From CAWGXG01 sp963826505 (GTDB lineage: Bacteria > Chloroflexota > Anaerolineae > Aggregatilineales > Aggregatilineaceae): a DNA stretch of 64,000 nt. Position 1 is the first letter of the stretch. Each line of letters begins with the position of its first letter. Below, in pieces: positions 52,383-62,278 of the stretch. The position numbers were made by a program, and so were the translations under genes. The notes under the pieces were generated by a model, which was not told the origin of the DNA, ran no database searches, and worked only from the letters and a program-made list of their open reading frames with translations. Where the stretch lies: positions 186,001 through 250,000 of the forward strand of contig CAWGXG010000008.1 in the NCBI GenBank assembly GCA_963826505.1. The letters run 5' to 3'.

Positions 52383-54665
52383 TTACTCGCCTGGATTTTC
52401 AACGGACAGGGCCGATTGATCGTGTAATTGGACGGTTGTATGGGAGGCACGGAGCGCGAGTCCCAGTTCGCGCACGGCAGTCTGCAAGATTTGATCGATG
52501 TCGGTGGTTCCGATCAGCTTGCTCGAAATCTGGTTGACGAGCAGCTCGCGCTGCGCAGTGCGGCGGCTCTGGTCATATAACCGCAGGTTTTCGGCGGCGA
52601 GCGCCAGCCGCGCGCTGAGCTCAGTCGCAATCGCTCGCGTATCAGCGGTATAACGGGCCAGCGGAATTTGCCATTCGATCGCACCCAACACTTGATCACG
52701 CAAAATGACCGGTACGGCAAACGTGACATCTGCCCCATCCACCCGATCGGCGATATGGCGCGCTTGCATCGCTGCCAGCTGGAGGTCCGACCACGTCTCG
52801 TTCGCGCTGGTAATCCCCGCCGCGGCGACGAGCGGCGTCAGGTCGTGCTGGCGCTCGGTCTCGCTCCAGGCGCTTGCCGTCAGCGTGCGATTGAGGCGTT
52901 CGATTTGTGCGAGGCGTGTGTGCGATTCTTCGAATAGTATCGCGTTTTCAATGGCCACCGCGATCTGATCGGCCATGCCTTGAAACAGCTCGACATCCTC
53001 TTGTGAAAACGCATCCGGACTCATGCTTTGCAGGTCCAATGCGCCAGTAATTCGGTTGCCAATTCGCAAGGGAATGGCCATTTCGGCGCGTGTGTCCGGG
53101 AGAAATTCATTGCGCCTGTGGATAGGATTCTTGGAGACATCCAAGGCAATGACGGCATGCCCGGTGGCCGTGACGCTTCCGATCACGCTCTGGCTGCCTA
53201 CATCCAGGAAGTGACCGCGTTCCAGCAGCAGGCGGCCTACCGCACCGGTCGAGGCGCGCAAGTTGGCGCGGTTGGTACGAGAATCGACGAGAAACACCTG
53301 GGCGTGATACACAGGTTCGAATTGGTCGCGGATGAGCGTCACCACTTCTTCGAGCAGGGTATCCAGATCGCGAATGCTGGTGAGTACCCGGCCAATTTCC
53401 TGGATGGTTTCGAGGCTGCGTGTACGCTGGCTGACGCGTTGTTCCAGGGTGTCGATCGTGCTGAATAACTGCCGGGTCAGATCGCTGAAGGCATTGTGCA
53501 AGACGCCGATTTCATCGCGGCGGGCCTGACGCGCGGGCGGCTCGTCCATGTGTCCCGCCATGATGCGCCGGGCGAGATCGGATAGGCGCGACAAGGGCCG
53601 CGCGATGACGAAGTTCGACGAGACGATTACGGTCACGGCCAGAATCAGCACGTTGAGCCCCAACGCGATAATCACCATCACCTGGTCCTGCGCAACCTGG
53701 CGCCGAATGTCGCTCATAGGCGTTTCGGCCAGGAGGACAAAAGCGGGACCGTAGTCGGTGACGAGTCGCGTATGGTAGGCGAGGACAGAAGCTTGAAGGA
53801 CCGGGCTGTCATAGGTCGATGTCCCGATGCTGTCGGCCAGTGCGGCTTGAACGCCCTTAGATCTACTGGCGTCGAACTGCAGTGGACGCTTTGAGGTGGG
53901 CGTAAGCAGGCTGCCGTTTTCGTCCAATAGAAAGATGTGGGTGCTGATATTCCCCTTGGGAACACGTCCCAGTGCGCCAAAAAGATCGGGCAGCAGGGGA
54001 TCTTCGCTGGCCCGCGTCAGGTTCTGCGTGAACACGATGCTGCCTGCTGCCGGGTCGCCCTCTGTGGAATTCGCAGAGGGCAGCAGGCTGAAAATGACAT
54101 CCACTGATGGCGCCGTGTCGCCGCCGGGATAAATCGTGCTGATCGTGATGTGATGTTTCAAAGCGCCACTCGTGATCAAGGTATCGGCAGGAGTCGCACC
54201 GCTCGTCGCCCCGGAAGCATCAATGGCAATCGTTTCGCCGTTATTGGTAGCATCCATCAGGAGCACAGCGTGTGCGTTGTACAGGCGAACGCGCGATAGG
54301 GAAGGGGCGTCCGTCATGATACGTGTGACCTGGTCGGTGATGTTCTGCACCAGCTCCGGCTGAGTTTGGGACGCGCGGGGGTCCAGGGTCACGAACTGTT
54401 CGAACTGCTGATACTCAGCGGGCGCTGCGACGAATTGATCCAGTTGCGCGGCCAGCTTGTTGAAGGTCTGATCGACCTGGGCCGCCCCATAGAGACCTAC
54501 GGTTTCCAGGCGGACGCTCTCGTTGGCGAGCGTGCGTTGGGTGCGGAAATAGCTCGAGAGTGGGAACAAGAGCAGCGTGGACGGCAGTGCGACTGCCAGC
54601 ACGAAGATCAACCCCAGCTTCGCGCGAATGGGCCAGTTGAGAAAGTTGAAGCGTCGAACGAGCAT
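52383..54665 (-). CDS. Membrane sensor protein with HAMP and GAF domains, no kinase
   Basis: About 760 residues. Two membrane helices (LIFVLAVALPSTLLLFPL; VIIALGLNVLILAVTVIV) flank an extracellular sensor of about 290 residues. A HAMP domain (RPLSRLSDLARRIMAGHMDE) and GAF domains follow (VYHAQVFLVDSRTNRANLRAS), with the family spacer LNRTLTASAWSE between them. No HisKA or HATPase is present. ATG 54665 (MLVRRFNFLN) has AGGAG upstream. It sits directly upstream of the giant kinase (six bases), with which it may form hetero-oligomers (inference). Confidence 0.85.
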   Translation of the reverse strand: MLVRRFNFLNWPIRAKLGLIFVLAVALPSTLLLFPLSSYFRTQRTLANESVRLETVGLYGAAQVDQTFNKLAAQLDQFVAAPAEYQQFEQFVTLDPRASQTQPELVQNITDQVTRIMTDAPSLSRVRLYNAHAVLLMDATNNGETIAIDASGATSGATPADTLITSGALKHHITISTIYPGGDTAPSVDVIFSLLPSANSTEGDPAAGSIVFTQNLTRASEDPLLPDLFGALGRVPKGNISTHIFLLDENGSLLTPTSKRPLQFDASRSKGVQAALADSIGTSTYDSPVLQASVLAYHTRLVTDYGPAFVLLAETPMSDIRRQVAQDQVMVIIALGLNVLILAVTVIVSSNFVIARPLSRLSDLARRIMAGHMDEPPARQARRDEIGVLHNAFSDLTRQLFSTIDTLEQRVSQRTRSLETIQEIGRVLTSIRDLDTLLEEVVTLIRDQFEPVYHAQVFLVDSRTNRANLRASTGAVGRLLLERGHFLDVGSQSVIGSVTATGHAVIALDVSKNPIHRRNEFLPDTRAEMAIPLRIGNRITGALDLQSMSPDAFSQEDVELFQGMADQIAVAIENAILFEESHTRLAQIERLNRTLTASAWSETERQHDLTPLVAAAGITSANETWSDLQLAAMQARHIADRVDGADVTFAVPVILRDQVLGAIEWQIPLARYTADTRAIATELSARLALAAENLRLYDQSRRTAQRELLVNQISSKLIGTTDIDQILQTAVRELGLALRASHTTVQLHDQSALSVENPGE

Positions 54666-54678
54666 GCCAGGATTACTC

Positions 54679-56352
54679 CTACCCAGATTCGTCTGGCGTG
54701 TCACTGGGAAGCACACCCAGCCGGACGCGCGTAAAGCCTGCGCCCAAGGCGTCTTGGAACTGGTTAGCGGCCAGCGCAAGCAAAGCGTTGAGATCGGTCG
54801 CGGTTTGCATACGCGCGGTGATCTCACCGACCTGCTGCTCGCGCTGCGCAGTGATTTGGGCTTGTTCGAAAAGGCGCGCGTTTTCGAGCGAGAGCGCGAG
54901 CCGGGCGGCGACAGACTGCGCCAATTCTAGCGCCGCAGGCGACCACCCGCCGCTTGAACGTTGAAATTCGACCGTTCCCAGCGTTTGCCCACGCAGCCGG
55001 ATGGGGACACGCAAGACTTCGCTCTCGCCATTCCGCACCAGACGCGCTTCGCCGGAGTCCGTCGCAGCGGACGCGCCAGCCTGGAATTTGGATGGAGCCA
55101 CACCTTCGGGACGCCATTCGAAACCTGCGTTGGCGTCGCGCTGTTCCTCAAGATAGGTGCCCCACGTCGCGCTAACGAGCTGGCGATTGACGCGGGCAAG
55201 TTCCCGCTGCGCCGCGCCGATCTGGTCGATCAAGTGATCGCGTTCTACGTAGCTGACGTGCAGGTCCAGGCTTTGCTGGGCATCATGTAGTGCGACCGCC
55301 ATATGGTAGCCAATCGCGCTAAGAGCGTCCAGCATGTCCTGGGAGAACGTGTCCCGCCGGGTGCTGTGCATGTCCAACACGCCAATGGGCAGCAAGTTAC
55401 CGACGCGCAGCGGCAGCAAAAGCTCGCTGCGGGTAGCGGGTAGAAAGCCAGTGCGTTGATCTTCTGGTGCTGTGTCCAGGATCAGCCGGGCGTCTTTGCG
55501 GCGTAACGCCTCGTTGATGGGGCTGTTTTCGTCAGGCGTGAACAGGCTATCTTCTTCCAGCATGCGACGTCCCAGATAGCCTGTGCTGGCTTTCAAAATT
55601 GCTAAACCGCGCACTGGGTCCGACACGAACACCTGCACGTGGTAGAGTCCCAATAAATCTCTGAGCTGTTCGACCGCACGATTCAACGTTTCGCTTTCGG
55701 TCGGCAGATCGACCAAAGTCTGGCTCACTTCACGGGTGGCACTCACTAAGTGTTCCAGGCGCGCCAGGCGCTGCGTCAGGTGCTCGGTGCCCCCCACAAA
55801 GCCCCAAAGCAGCAGTCCATTCACGATGACAGTGATGGTCCCGAACAGGATACCTGCCCGAAAATGAGCATCAGTGGAGCCTAACCACTCTGTCTGCATA
55901 CCTGCGTTGCGCTGCAAAATGCCCCCAACAATCACCGCCAGCGCGATGATCCCCGCAGTGATTAGGAGACCGCGCCGCCCCAGCAGTATACCGGCTGCTG
56001 TCAGCGGAATCGTGAGTAGAATCACCGGGGGTGTATCGACGCGGAACGCTGTGAGCACGAAGAGCAGCAATGTCCCCAGAAGGTTGCCCACGAAGACGAT
56101 CTGCGCGTTGGAGAGTTTTCCTTGCCGGATAAGCCGATCGGTGACCACCCCAATGATAATACTGGCCACTGTAAAGATCAGACTGATGCTGCGCGACTCC
56201 GGTATGGCCCACAAGGCAAGCGGAATGCCAAGCAGGACCGCCAGCGCGATCCATTCGCCATTGGCGACCAACAGCCAGGTCGCCTGTCGCTGATCGACTG
56301 CGTCGGCGTACGTCTGGCGGATAGAGATGAAGCGTTCCAGCCGTTGTCTCAT
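54679..56352 (-). CDS. Polytopic GAF-domain sensor protein, no kinase
   Basis: 557 residues. Five or six membrane helices occupy residues 25-190 (for example WIALAVLLGIPLALWAI; LLGTLLLFVLTAF). Two GAF domains follow, the first complete (YHVQVFVSDPVRGLAILKAS, ATRSELLLPLRVG), the second after the spacer VNRQLVSATWGTYL. No catalytic kinase part. Start and stop are packed tightly against the neighbours (5 and 13 bases). It is a paralogue of the flanking genes. Confidence 0.85.
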   Translation of the reverse strand: MRQRLERFISIRQTYADAVDQRQATWLLVANGEWIALAVLLGIPLALWAIPESRSISLIFTVASIIIGVVTDRLIRQGKLSNAQIVFVGNLLGTLLLFVLTAFRVDTPPVILLTIPLTAAGILLGRRGLLITAGIIALAVIVGGILQRNAGMQTEWLGSTDAHFRAGILFGTITVIVNGLLLWGFVGGTEHLTQRLARLEHLVSATREVSQTLVDLPTESETLNRAVEQLRDLLGLYHVQVFVSDPVRGLAILKASTGYLGRRMLEEDSLFTPDENSPINEALRRKDARLILDTAPEDQRTGFLPATRSELLLPLRVGNLLPIGVLDMHSTRRDTFSQDMLDALSAIGYHMAVALHDAQQSLDLHVSYVERDHLIDQIGAAQRELARVNRQLVSATWGTYLEEQRDANAGFEWRPEGVAPSKFQAGASAATDSGEARLVRNGESEVLRVPIRLRGQTLGTVEFQRSSGGWSPAALELAQSVAARLALSLENARLFEQAQITAQREQQVGEITARMQTATDLNALLALAANQFQDALGAGFTRVRLGVLPSDTPDESG

Positions 56353-56357
56353 GCTGG

Positions 56358-58157
56358 TTAATCCTGATTATCTTTCGATGAGTCGGGCAAAGAGAGCATC
56401 CCCGTTTGCGCTTTGGAACGTACCGGGCTGCTGCGCGGCGATGGCTCATCCGGGGGTATCACCGGATGAGTAATGGGACCGGTTATGGGCAGAACTTCTG
56501 GCTCGATCAGCCGGATTGTGCCGTACTCCGCGCCGAGGACTTCGCCAAGGGCGCTCACGGCCGTGGTCAAGACGTCGTCAACGCTATTCAGCCCTTGCAG
56601 GCGCGCCGCGATCAGGTTGATCTGCTGCTCGCGTTCGGCTGCCATACGCGCTTGTTCGAAAAGGCGCGCGTTTTCCAGGCTGAACGCAATGCGCTCGGTC
56701 ACGGCCTGCAAAATGCTGCGCACTTCGGCCTGATTCTGATGGCTGGCCAGCTGGATTTCGATAGCTCCAATGGACTGGCCGCGTATGGAGATTGGCACAG
56801 CGAGCAGTTGTTCATCTTCCTGGGTTTGGCTGACCATGCGCCGACGTTCGACTGCCTGCTGCATGGCGGGGGTCCATTCCGTTTCACCCGTCTGGAACCT
56901 GTCGCCGCTCAGGTTGACGCTGAACTGTTCCACGCCGCGCTCCAGCAGGTATTCCTGCCACGACTGCCCGGTGAGTTGGCGGTTGAGCCGTTCGATTTCG
57001 CGCAGGTTGGTTTCGCTTTCAAGAAACAGCCGCCGGTTTTGGAGCAGGCTGCGCTGCTGTGCCTCGAATAGGCGCGCGTTCTGGATGGCCTGGGCCAATT
57101 GCCCGGCGATGATGCGCATTCCTTCGATGTCTTCCACGTTGAACGCATCGCTGCGCGTGCTGTGGATATCGAGCGCCCCCACAATGTCCTGGCCTGCTGT
57201 CAGCGGCAGCACGAGTTCGCTGCGCGTGTTGGCGAGCAGTTCGGGGTGACGGTAGGTCGTTTCGGTGATGTCGGGAACATAGTGTACTTCGCCGGTCGAA
57301 ACGGTGTCGCCCACGACAGTGCGCCCATCCACCGAAACGCGGAACCCTTGAGCCAGCAGCGCCTGTCCCATCTCACCTGTGCTGGCCGCCAGATTGGCGT
57401 AGGCCTTGGCGTCATCGGTCAGATAGACCTGGGCGTGATAAAACGCGAAGCGGTCGCGAATTAGATCCACGGCGTTCGTGAGCAGTTCGTCCAGGTTGAG
57501 AATGCGGGAAAATGTCTGCCCGATTGAGGCGGTTGCCCGCGTTTGGGACGCAACACGGGTCAGGCGCGCCAGGGTATGTTCCAGGTTCCACGCGAACAGC
57601 CACAGCAGGAGCGCGCTTAACGTAAACATGCCCGCGCTGACGAGCGCCTCGTGCATCGGTGCGTTAGGCATACCCGCCGAGCTAGCGAGGTCTCCGTTCT
57701 TTTGCAGGCTGGCCGTGATGGGCAACGCGGCCCACACCGCGACGATCGCTATGATGATCCCGCGCGATCCATAGATCATGCCCATGTACACCATAAAAAT
57801 GGGAATGGTAGCTAGCGGACTGGGCGTAATGCCGTCCGCGTATAGGCTGACGAGGGCCACCACGCCAAGCAGCAGCGCGATCAAGGAAGCCCCGGCGTTC
57901 ACGTGCCCGCGCTGGATGAGTCCCAACGTGAGCATCGCCCACACGATCAACGGGGGTACTGTCCAGCCCGCCTGGGCAGGAATATTCACATTGCTTGCCA
58001 GCCCAGTGATCGCGCTGACCAGCAAGAAAACGCCATAGACCAGCGCCAGCAGCGCCATCGCGCCCACTAATGGGATAAGCTGGCGCGCGCGCGCGGCCTG
58101 TTCGGGATCGCGGTAGGGGTGTTGGAGGATAAAGAGATTGCGAAAGAGCGTATTCAT
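56358..58157 (-). CDS. Polytopic GAF-domain sensor protein, no kinase
   Basis: 599 residues. Five or six N-terminal helices (LVGAMALLALVYGVFLLV; VSAGMFTLSALLLWLFAW), then GAF 1 (FYHAQVYLTDDAKAYANLAAS, ANTRSELVLPLTAGQ), the spacer LNRQLTGQSWQEYL, GAF 2 (LLAVPISIRGQSIGAIEIQL) and a helical end with a short Pro-rich tail. ATG 58157 overlaps the upstream stop by four bases, so translation is coupled. Confidence 0.86.
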   Translation of the reverse strand: MNTLFRNLFILQHPYRDPEQAARARQLIPLVGAMALLALVYGVFLLVSAITGLASNVNIPAQAGWTVPPLIVWAMLTLGLIQRGHVNAGASLIALLLGVVALVSLYADGITPSPLATIPIFMVYMGMIYGSRGIIIAIVAVWAALPITASLQKNGDLASSAGMPNAPMHEALVSAGMFTLSALLLWLFAWNLEHTLARLTRVASQTRATASIGQTFSRILNLDELLTNAVDLIRDRFAFYHAQVYLTDDAKAYANLAASTGEMGQALLAQGFRVSVDGRTVVGDTVSTGEVHYVPDITETTYRHPELLANTRSELVLPLTAGQDIVGALDIHSTRSDAFNVEDIEGMRIIAGQLAQAIQNARLFEAQQRSLLQNRRLFLESETNLREIERLNRQLTGQSWQEYLLERGVEQFSVNLSGDRFQTGETEWTPAMQQAVERRRMVSQTQEDEQLLAVPISIRGQSIGAIEIQLASHQNQAEVRSILQAVTERIAFSLENARLFEQARMAAEREQQINLIAARLQGLNSVDDVLTTAVSALGEVLGAEYGTIRLIEPEVLPITGPITHPVIPPDEPSPRSSPVRSKAQTGMLSLPDSSKDNQD

Positions 58158-59864
58158 GACCGCTCTCCTTGCCGGGGGCCATCATTGGTGATGGAGCCAA
58201 TACGGATCGCAACTGTGTGCGCTACGAGTGTTTCCTGCAAGTGGCGGGCTGCACGTTGGATGATGGCATCCACGCCTGTCGCCGCCTGAAGTTCCGCGCC
58301 GATGTCGTTAATAAGCGCCTCACGCTGCGCGATTCGCTGAGTTTCGTCGAATAACCGGCGGTTTTCCATAGCCTGCCCCAGGCGGTGCCCGATGGCCGTC
58401 GCCAGTTCAAGCACCCCGGGTGGAAGCTCAGCGCCTTCGTCCAGCTCGAATTCCATCCCGCCGACAACCTCATTGCGTATAGTGATAGGCAGCGCGACTA
58501 TGGTCTGCCCGTCGCGTTGGGTTTCCACAGCCGTCCGCTGTTTGGCAGCCTGATCGAGGGCAGCGCTCCAGGGTGATTTCGAGCGTGACGTGTCCGCTGT
58601 CCAGGTCCATCGTCAGGGCGACCGTATCTGTATGCTGGCGCAGGAAATCTCCCCACGCCCGGCCCGTCAATTCGAAATTCAAGCGTTCGATTTCACGCAG
58701 ATTGGCCTGGGTCTGACGGTAGAGAGCCTGATTCTCCCGGATGCTGCGCTGGGCTTCGTCATACATGTGCATACTGTCTATCGCGATCGCAATCTGAGTC
58801 GCGATCGCCTGCAATACGGTGATGGTTGGCGTGTCGAAGACGTCCGGCTGCGCACTTTGAACGTCGAGCGCGCCGATCACGCCGGTACTGCCGAGCAGTG
58901 GAATGGCCAGTTCGGAGCGCATGCCAGCGTTGAGCGGGTGAGAGGCATGGATCGGGTCGCGCTCGTAGTCGCGGATCAGCAGGGGTTGTCCCGTGAGCGT
59001 GGCACGCCCGACGGCGCTCAAACTGCCGATATCTAGCGTGTATTCTTGTGCGACCAGTTTGATCCCCGTTGGACCTGTAGCGGCGCGCAGCACAGCCTGG
59101 GGGTTATCGGAGGGGACGACGAAGATTTGCGCGTGATCGACCCGCGGAAAACGCTCGACGAGGTCATCAACGGCCTGGCCCAGGATCGTGTCCAGTTCGG
59201 AGCGGTCAAACAGGTTCCGGGCGAGGTCCTCGCCCATCGCAATCAGGTGTTGAAAGCTCTCACCTTCCGTTGTAGCCGTGGTTGCACCAGGTGCTGCGCC
59301 CGCCGTGTAGAATACGCCCGCGGCGGCGGCTCCCCACACCGCGAGCACACCGATGTCCAGCCAGCGTGCCGCTTGCATCGACCTGATGCGGTCTCCGGAG
59401 TCAAGCAGCCCGGCGGCGAGCAGGACCAGCATCCCAAGCGCGAGCGCCCCGCTGAAAAGTCGTTTGTCCAACAGCATCCCGGCCAGCATCAGGACGGCGA
59501 GCAGCAGAACACCGCCGCGCAGCGACGCCCAGGCATTGCCCCACAGGAACAGGGCGGCGACGGCTTCGACCGCCAGGGGGACGACCAAGACGCTGGCTGC
59601 CGGGCGTAACGCTCCGCGACGTGCCAACTGATAGGCGGCACCGGCCCCGACCAGCAGCAGAATCTGGATCGCGACCGCCAGCGCGCGACTCTGATCGCTC
59701 AGGTCCGCTGACCGGGTGAGCGAGCTAAATGGTAGCATCAACAGAGCGGTAAACAGGCTGGCCGAGAGCGCGGCGTAGAGCACGATCATCTGCCGGCGCT
59801 GGGCTGCCGGAATCTCGGCGGGCAGCGGGTATAGGGTCTGGAAAAAGGTCTTCAACGCGTTCAT
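58154..59864 (-). pseudogene. Polytopic GAF-domain sensor protein with one frameshift
   Basis: The N-terminal frame (ATG 59864) has six membrane helices, GAF 1 (DHAQIFVVPSDNPQAVLRAA, MRSELAIPLLGSTG) and the spacer LNFELTGRAWGDFL, then runs into nonsense after TLEITLE. At an AAA run (plus-strand TTT 58577-58579), removing one base gives SPWSAALDQAAKQRTAV, which continues into the second-GAF frame (IVALPITIRNEVVGGMEFEL) as in the paralogues. The repaired protein would be about 569 residues. The four-base overlaps with both neighbouring genes are kept, so a homopolymer sequencing error is more likely than gene death. Confidence 0.82.
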
Positions 59865-60580
59865 GGTTTAGGCTCATCAGGTCGATCTGTGTCCTGGATC
59901 ACCTGGAGGCGAACACGTGCCCGGTGCGCTCCCAGCACCTGACCCAGGTCGAACATCGTTTCTTGCAGCATCGTTTTGACGTCTGTTTGCTGCTGCAAAC
60001 GCGACGTGATCTGTTCCAACGCTTCTTCGTAGAAGGCGCGCTGTGTCAGCAGATCCGTCACGTCGGACAGCGCCGCTGATGTGTGGTCAACCAGGGTTTG
60101 ATGTTGGGTAGTCAGCATTTGCCAATGGTCGATGGCCGGTCCCAAAGGGAGGGCAAATGCATGCAGGATCGTTTCGAATCCGTCAGGGATTGGCTGCCCA
60201 GCCTGCCATTGAATGACAAGCGCGCCCACGGATCGACCGTTACTCTCAAGCGGCAGCGCCAGGCGCGCGCTGCCCTGCTCAGGAGCCGAAGAGACGAGCG
60301 CTCGTTCACGCGCGGCCCGAACCGCCAGAATTTCGCCATCGGAAAGATCCGGCTGAGGATCGCCGACGTCAGCGGCCCGGATCACCCGTTCGCTGTCCGG
60401 TTCGAAGCGATAGATGCTGGCATATGCGATCGATGACCACTGACGCATCAATGGGATGAGACAGGTTTCGAGGTGAGTCCGCAGGGCGACCACTGGTTGA
60501 GAAGCTTCAGACAAGTGATCGGCTAAGCTGGCCACGCGTGTGAGGCGTGAGTTTTCTGACGAATCATGGCGCGTCGACAT
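59861..60580 (-). CDS. Soluble GAF-like protein, first gene of the sensor operon
   Basis: About 239 residues from ATG 60580 (MSTRHDSSENSR); ATG 60598 is an alternative. A degenerate GAF-like domain (SIAYASIYRFEPDSERVIRAA, ARLALPLESNGRSVGALVIQW) is followed by a coiled-coil (FYEEALEQITSRLQQQTDVKTM) that aligns with the C-terminal helical part of the larger paralogues. There is no membrane helix. It overlaps the next gene by four bases. Confidence 0.75.
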   Translation of the reverse strand: MSTRHDSSENSRLTRVASLADHLSEASQPVVALRTHLETCLIPLMRQWSSIAYASIYRFEPDSERVIRAADVGDPQPDLSDGEILAVRAARERALVSSAPEQGSARLALPLESNGRSVGALVIQWQAGQPIPDGFETILHAFALPLGPAIDHWQMLTTQHQTLVDHTSAALSDVTDLLTQRAFYEEALEQITSRLQQQTDVKTMLQETMFDLGQVLGAHRARVRLQVIQDTDRPDEPKP

Positions 60581-60698
60581 TGTGCATTGACTTTCCACAA
60601 GGTGACATCATCAACAAAAACGGTGCAACAAGCTGCCAGTCTGGAGCAGTGGGGAGCATAATGGGGGCCACTACATGCTAAGAACGCTTATGTTGTCG

Positions 60699-61088
60699 TC
60701 AGCCGCTGGTTTGCGACCGTCCATCGCTGACAAAACGCAGCACCTGGGCAGGAAAGTCATCGACCTGGATGGGTTTCGTAATGAAGCCATCGCACCCCGC
60801 GTCTATAACCTCGGCCAGCACGTCGCGCATGATGTTGGCCGTCAACGCGACGATCGGGACATCATTCAGGGCAGGATTTTGGCGCAGGCGCTTGGTCGCG
60901 GTAAGCCCATCCATTTCCGGCATGTTGACATCCATCAAAATCAGGTCGGGAATGTGTTGTTCAGCGAGGGCGATCCCTTCTTGGGCGGAGGTTGCTTCGA
61001 GCAGGTTGTACCCCGCCGCCCGCAGGATGCGACGCACCAGCACAAGGTTGTCGACATTGTCCTCAATATACAGCACCCGCGACCCCAT
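60699..61088 (-). CDS. Single-domain response regulator (receiver only)
   Basis: 129 residues. Receiver motifs: RVLYIEDNVDNLVLVRRIL (acidic pair), LILMDVNMPEMDGL (phospho-Asp), VALTAN (Thr), ITKPIQVDD (Lys). There is no output domain, so it is a CheY/Spo0F-like relay protein. ATG 61088 has GGGGGAG eight bases upstream. It lies 118 bases upstream of the sensor operon on the same strand. Confidence 0.92.
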   Translation of the reverse strand: MGSRVLYIEDNVDNLVLVRRILRAAGYNLLEATSAQEGIALAEQHIPDLILMDVNMPEMDGLTATKRLRQNPALNDVPIVALTANIMRDVLAEVIDAGCDGFITKPIQVDDFPAQVLRFVSDGRSQTSG

Positions 61089-61229
61089 TGAAACTGCTCC
61101 CCCATGCAAATCATTAACCATTAACAAAGAAAGACTTTCTCTAGTTTAACACCAAAATGAATTTGTGATCCGTTCATTTTTCCTAACCGCAAGATGCTAA
61201 CATTTTCGATACAACCGGACCGAAACGAC

Positions 61230-62096
61230 CTAAGTTTCCTCGTCATGATCCAGGGATGGATTGTCGCTGGAAGAGTCTTCCAAAACGACATTTTGTGCGC
61301 CATCGGAATCGGAGGCGTGGTCGGTGCGTTGTGGTGCAGTGCGTTCGCGCGGGGTCCTGGACGGGCGTGCGGTTTCCTTGGATGTGCCCGGTGTCGAAAG
61401 CGAGAGATCAGTATCGTCCTTGGGCGGGACATGCGGATCGTCCGCCCGCACCAATGGTCGCGTGGGGAGACGGTGTGGTGAGTCCGGGTCATGGGGCAGA
61501 ATGACCTGTTTCATGCGTGGAATCTCTTCGGGTTCGGCCGCTGGTGGGAGGTCTTCTTCCTCGGGGACCTGGGCTTCCCACTGCGTGATGAAGGTCTTGA
61601 TCCAGTCCAACTCCGCCTCAAGCATGGCGATATGATGTCCCAGCATGGCGTCCACGTTAAAGGGAGCCTTGCTTTCTTGCAGAACGCGGATGCGTTCGCG
61701 GGCCTGGGCCAGACGCGAAATCAATTCCTGGCGGTAGGCGATGAACGCCGTCCGGATTTGGGTTGAGCGCAACACGTGCAGATTGGCAAGCCCCAGTTCG
61801 AACCCGTTGGCAATTTCACGCGGGGTGCTGATCAGGTCAGCCACGGCGGTCTGCAAGACGCCGAAGCCTGCCGGTGTGATGCGGTAGCGGCGGCGGGCCG
61901 CGTCCTCTCCGTCGCGGGAAGCTTGACTCTCGATTAAGCCCTGTCGTTCGAGCTTCTCAAGGACATAATACATCGACGACACCCCGATGTTCGTCCAGGC
62001 GCGCAGACCACGCTGGGCAATAACGGTTTGGATGTCGTGACCGTGAATCGGACCTTCTGCCACAATGCTCAAGATGGCGAGTTCTGCATCAGTCAT
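61230..62096 (-). CDS. PadR-family transcriptional regulator with long acidic/basic tail
   Basis: 288 residues. The N-terminal winged helix is PadR-like (TDAELAILSIVAEGPIHGHD, SSMYYVLEKLERQGLIES, RRRYRITPAGFGVLQ), then a helical PadR C-terminal domain. The last 90 residues are low-complexity Pro/Asp/Arg/Ser, unusual for the family. ATG 62096 (MTDAELAIL) is preferred to the longer frame. It diverges from the WD40 gene. Confidence 0.88.
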   Translation of the reverse strand: MTDAELAILSIVAEGPIHGHDIQTVIAQRGLRAWTNIGVSSMYYVLEKLERQGLIESQASRDGEDAARRRYRITPAGFGVLQTAVADLISTPREIANGFELGLANLHVLRSTQIRTAFIAYRQELISRLAQARERIRVLQESKAPFNVDAMLGHHIAMLEAELDWIKTFITQWEAQVPEEEDLPPAAEPEEIPRMKQVILPHDPDSPHRLPTRPLVRADDPHVPPKDDTDLSLSTPGTSKETARPSRTPRERTAPQRTDHASDSDGAQNVVLEDSSSDNPSLDHDEET

Positions 62097-62278
62097 GAGG
62101 AGGCTTGTGCTCCAGGCGCGCCAGGCGCGGTTGTCTGCGTTTGGTGATCTATGTGTACAATACGTTGTAGAGTACACGAGGGCGGAGTAGGAGTCAATTC
62201 GGCTCTCAGGTGCGCGCCTGCGGACGGCAGAGGCTTTCGGCGATTCGGTGTGCTGGGATTGTGCGGAAAGAGGAACGC

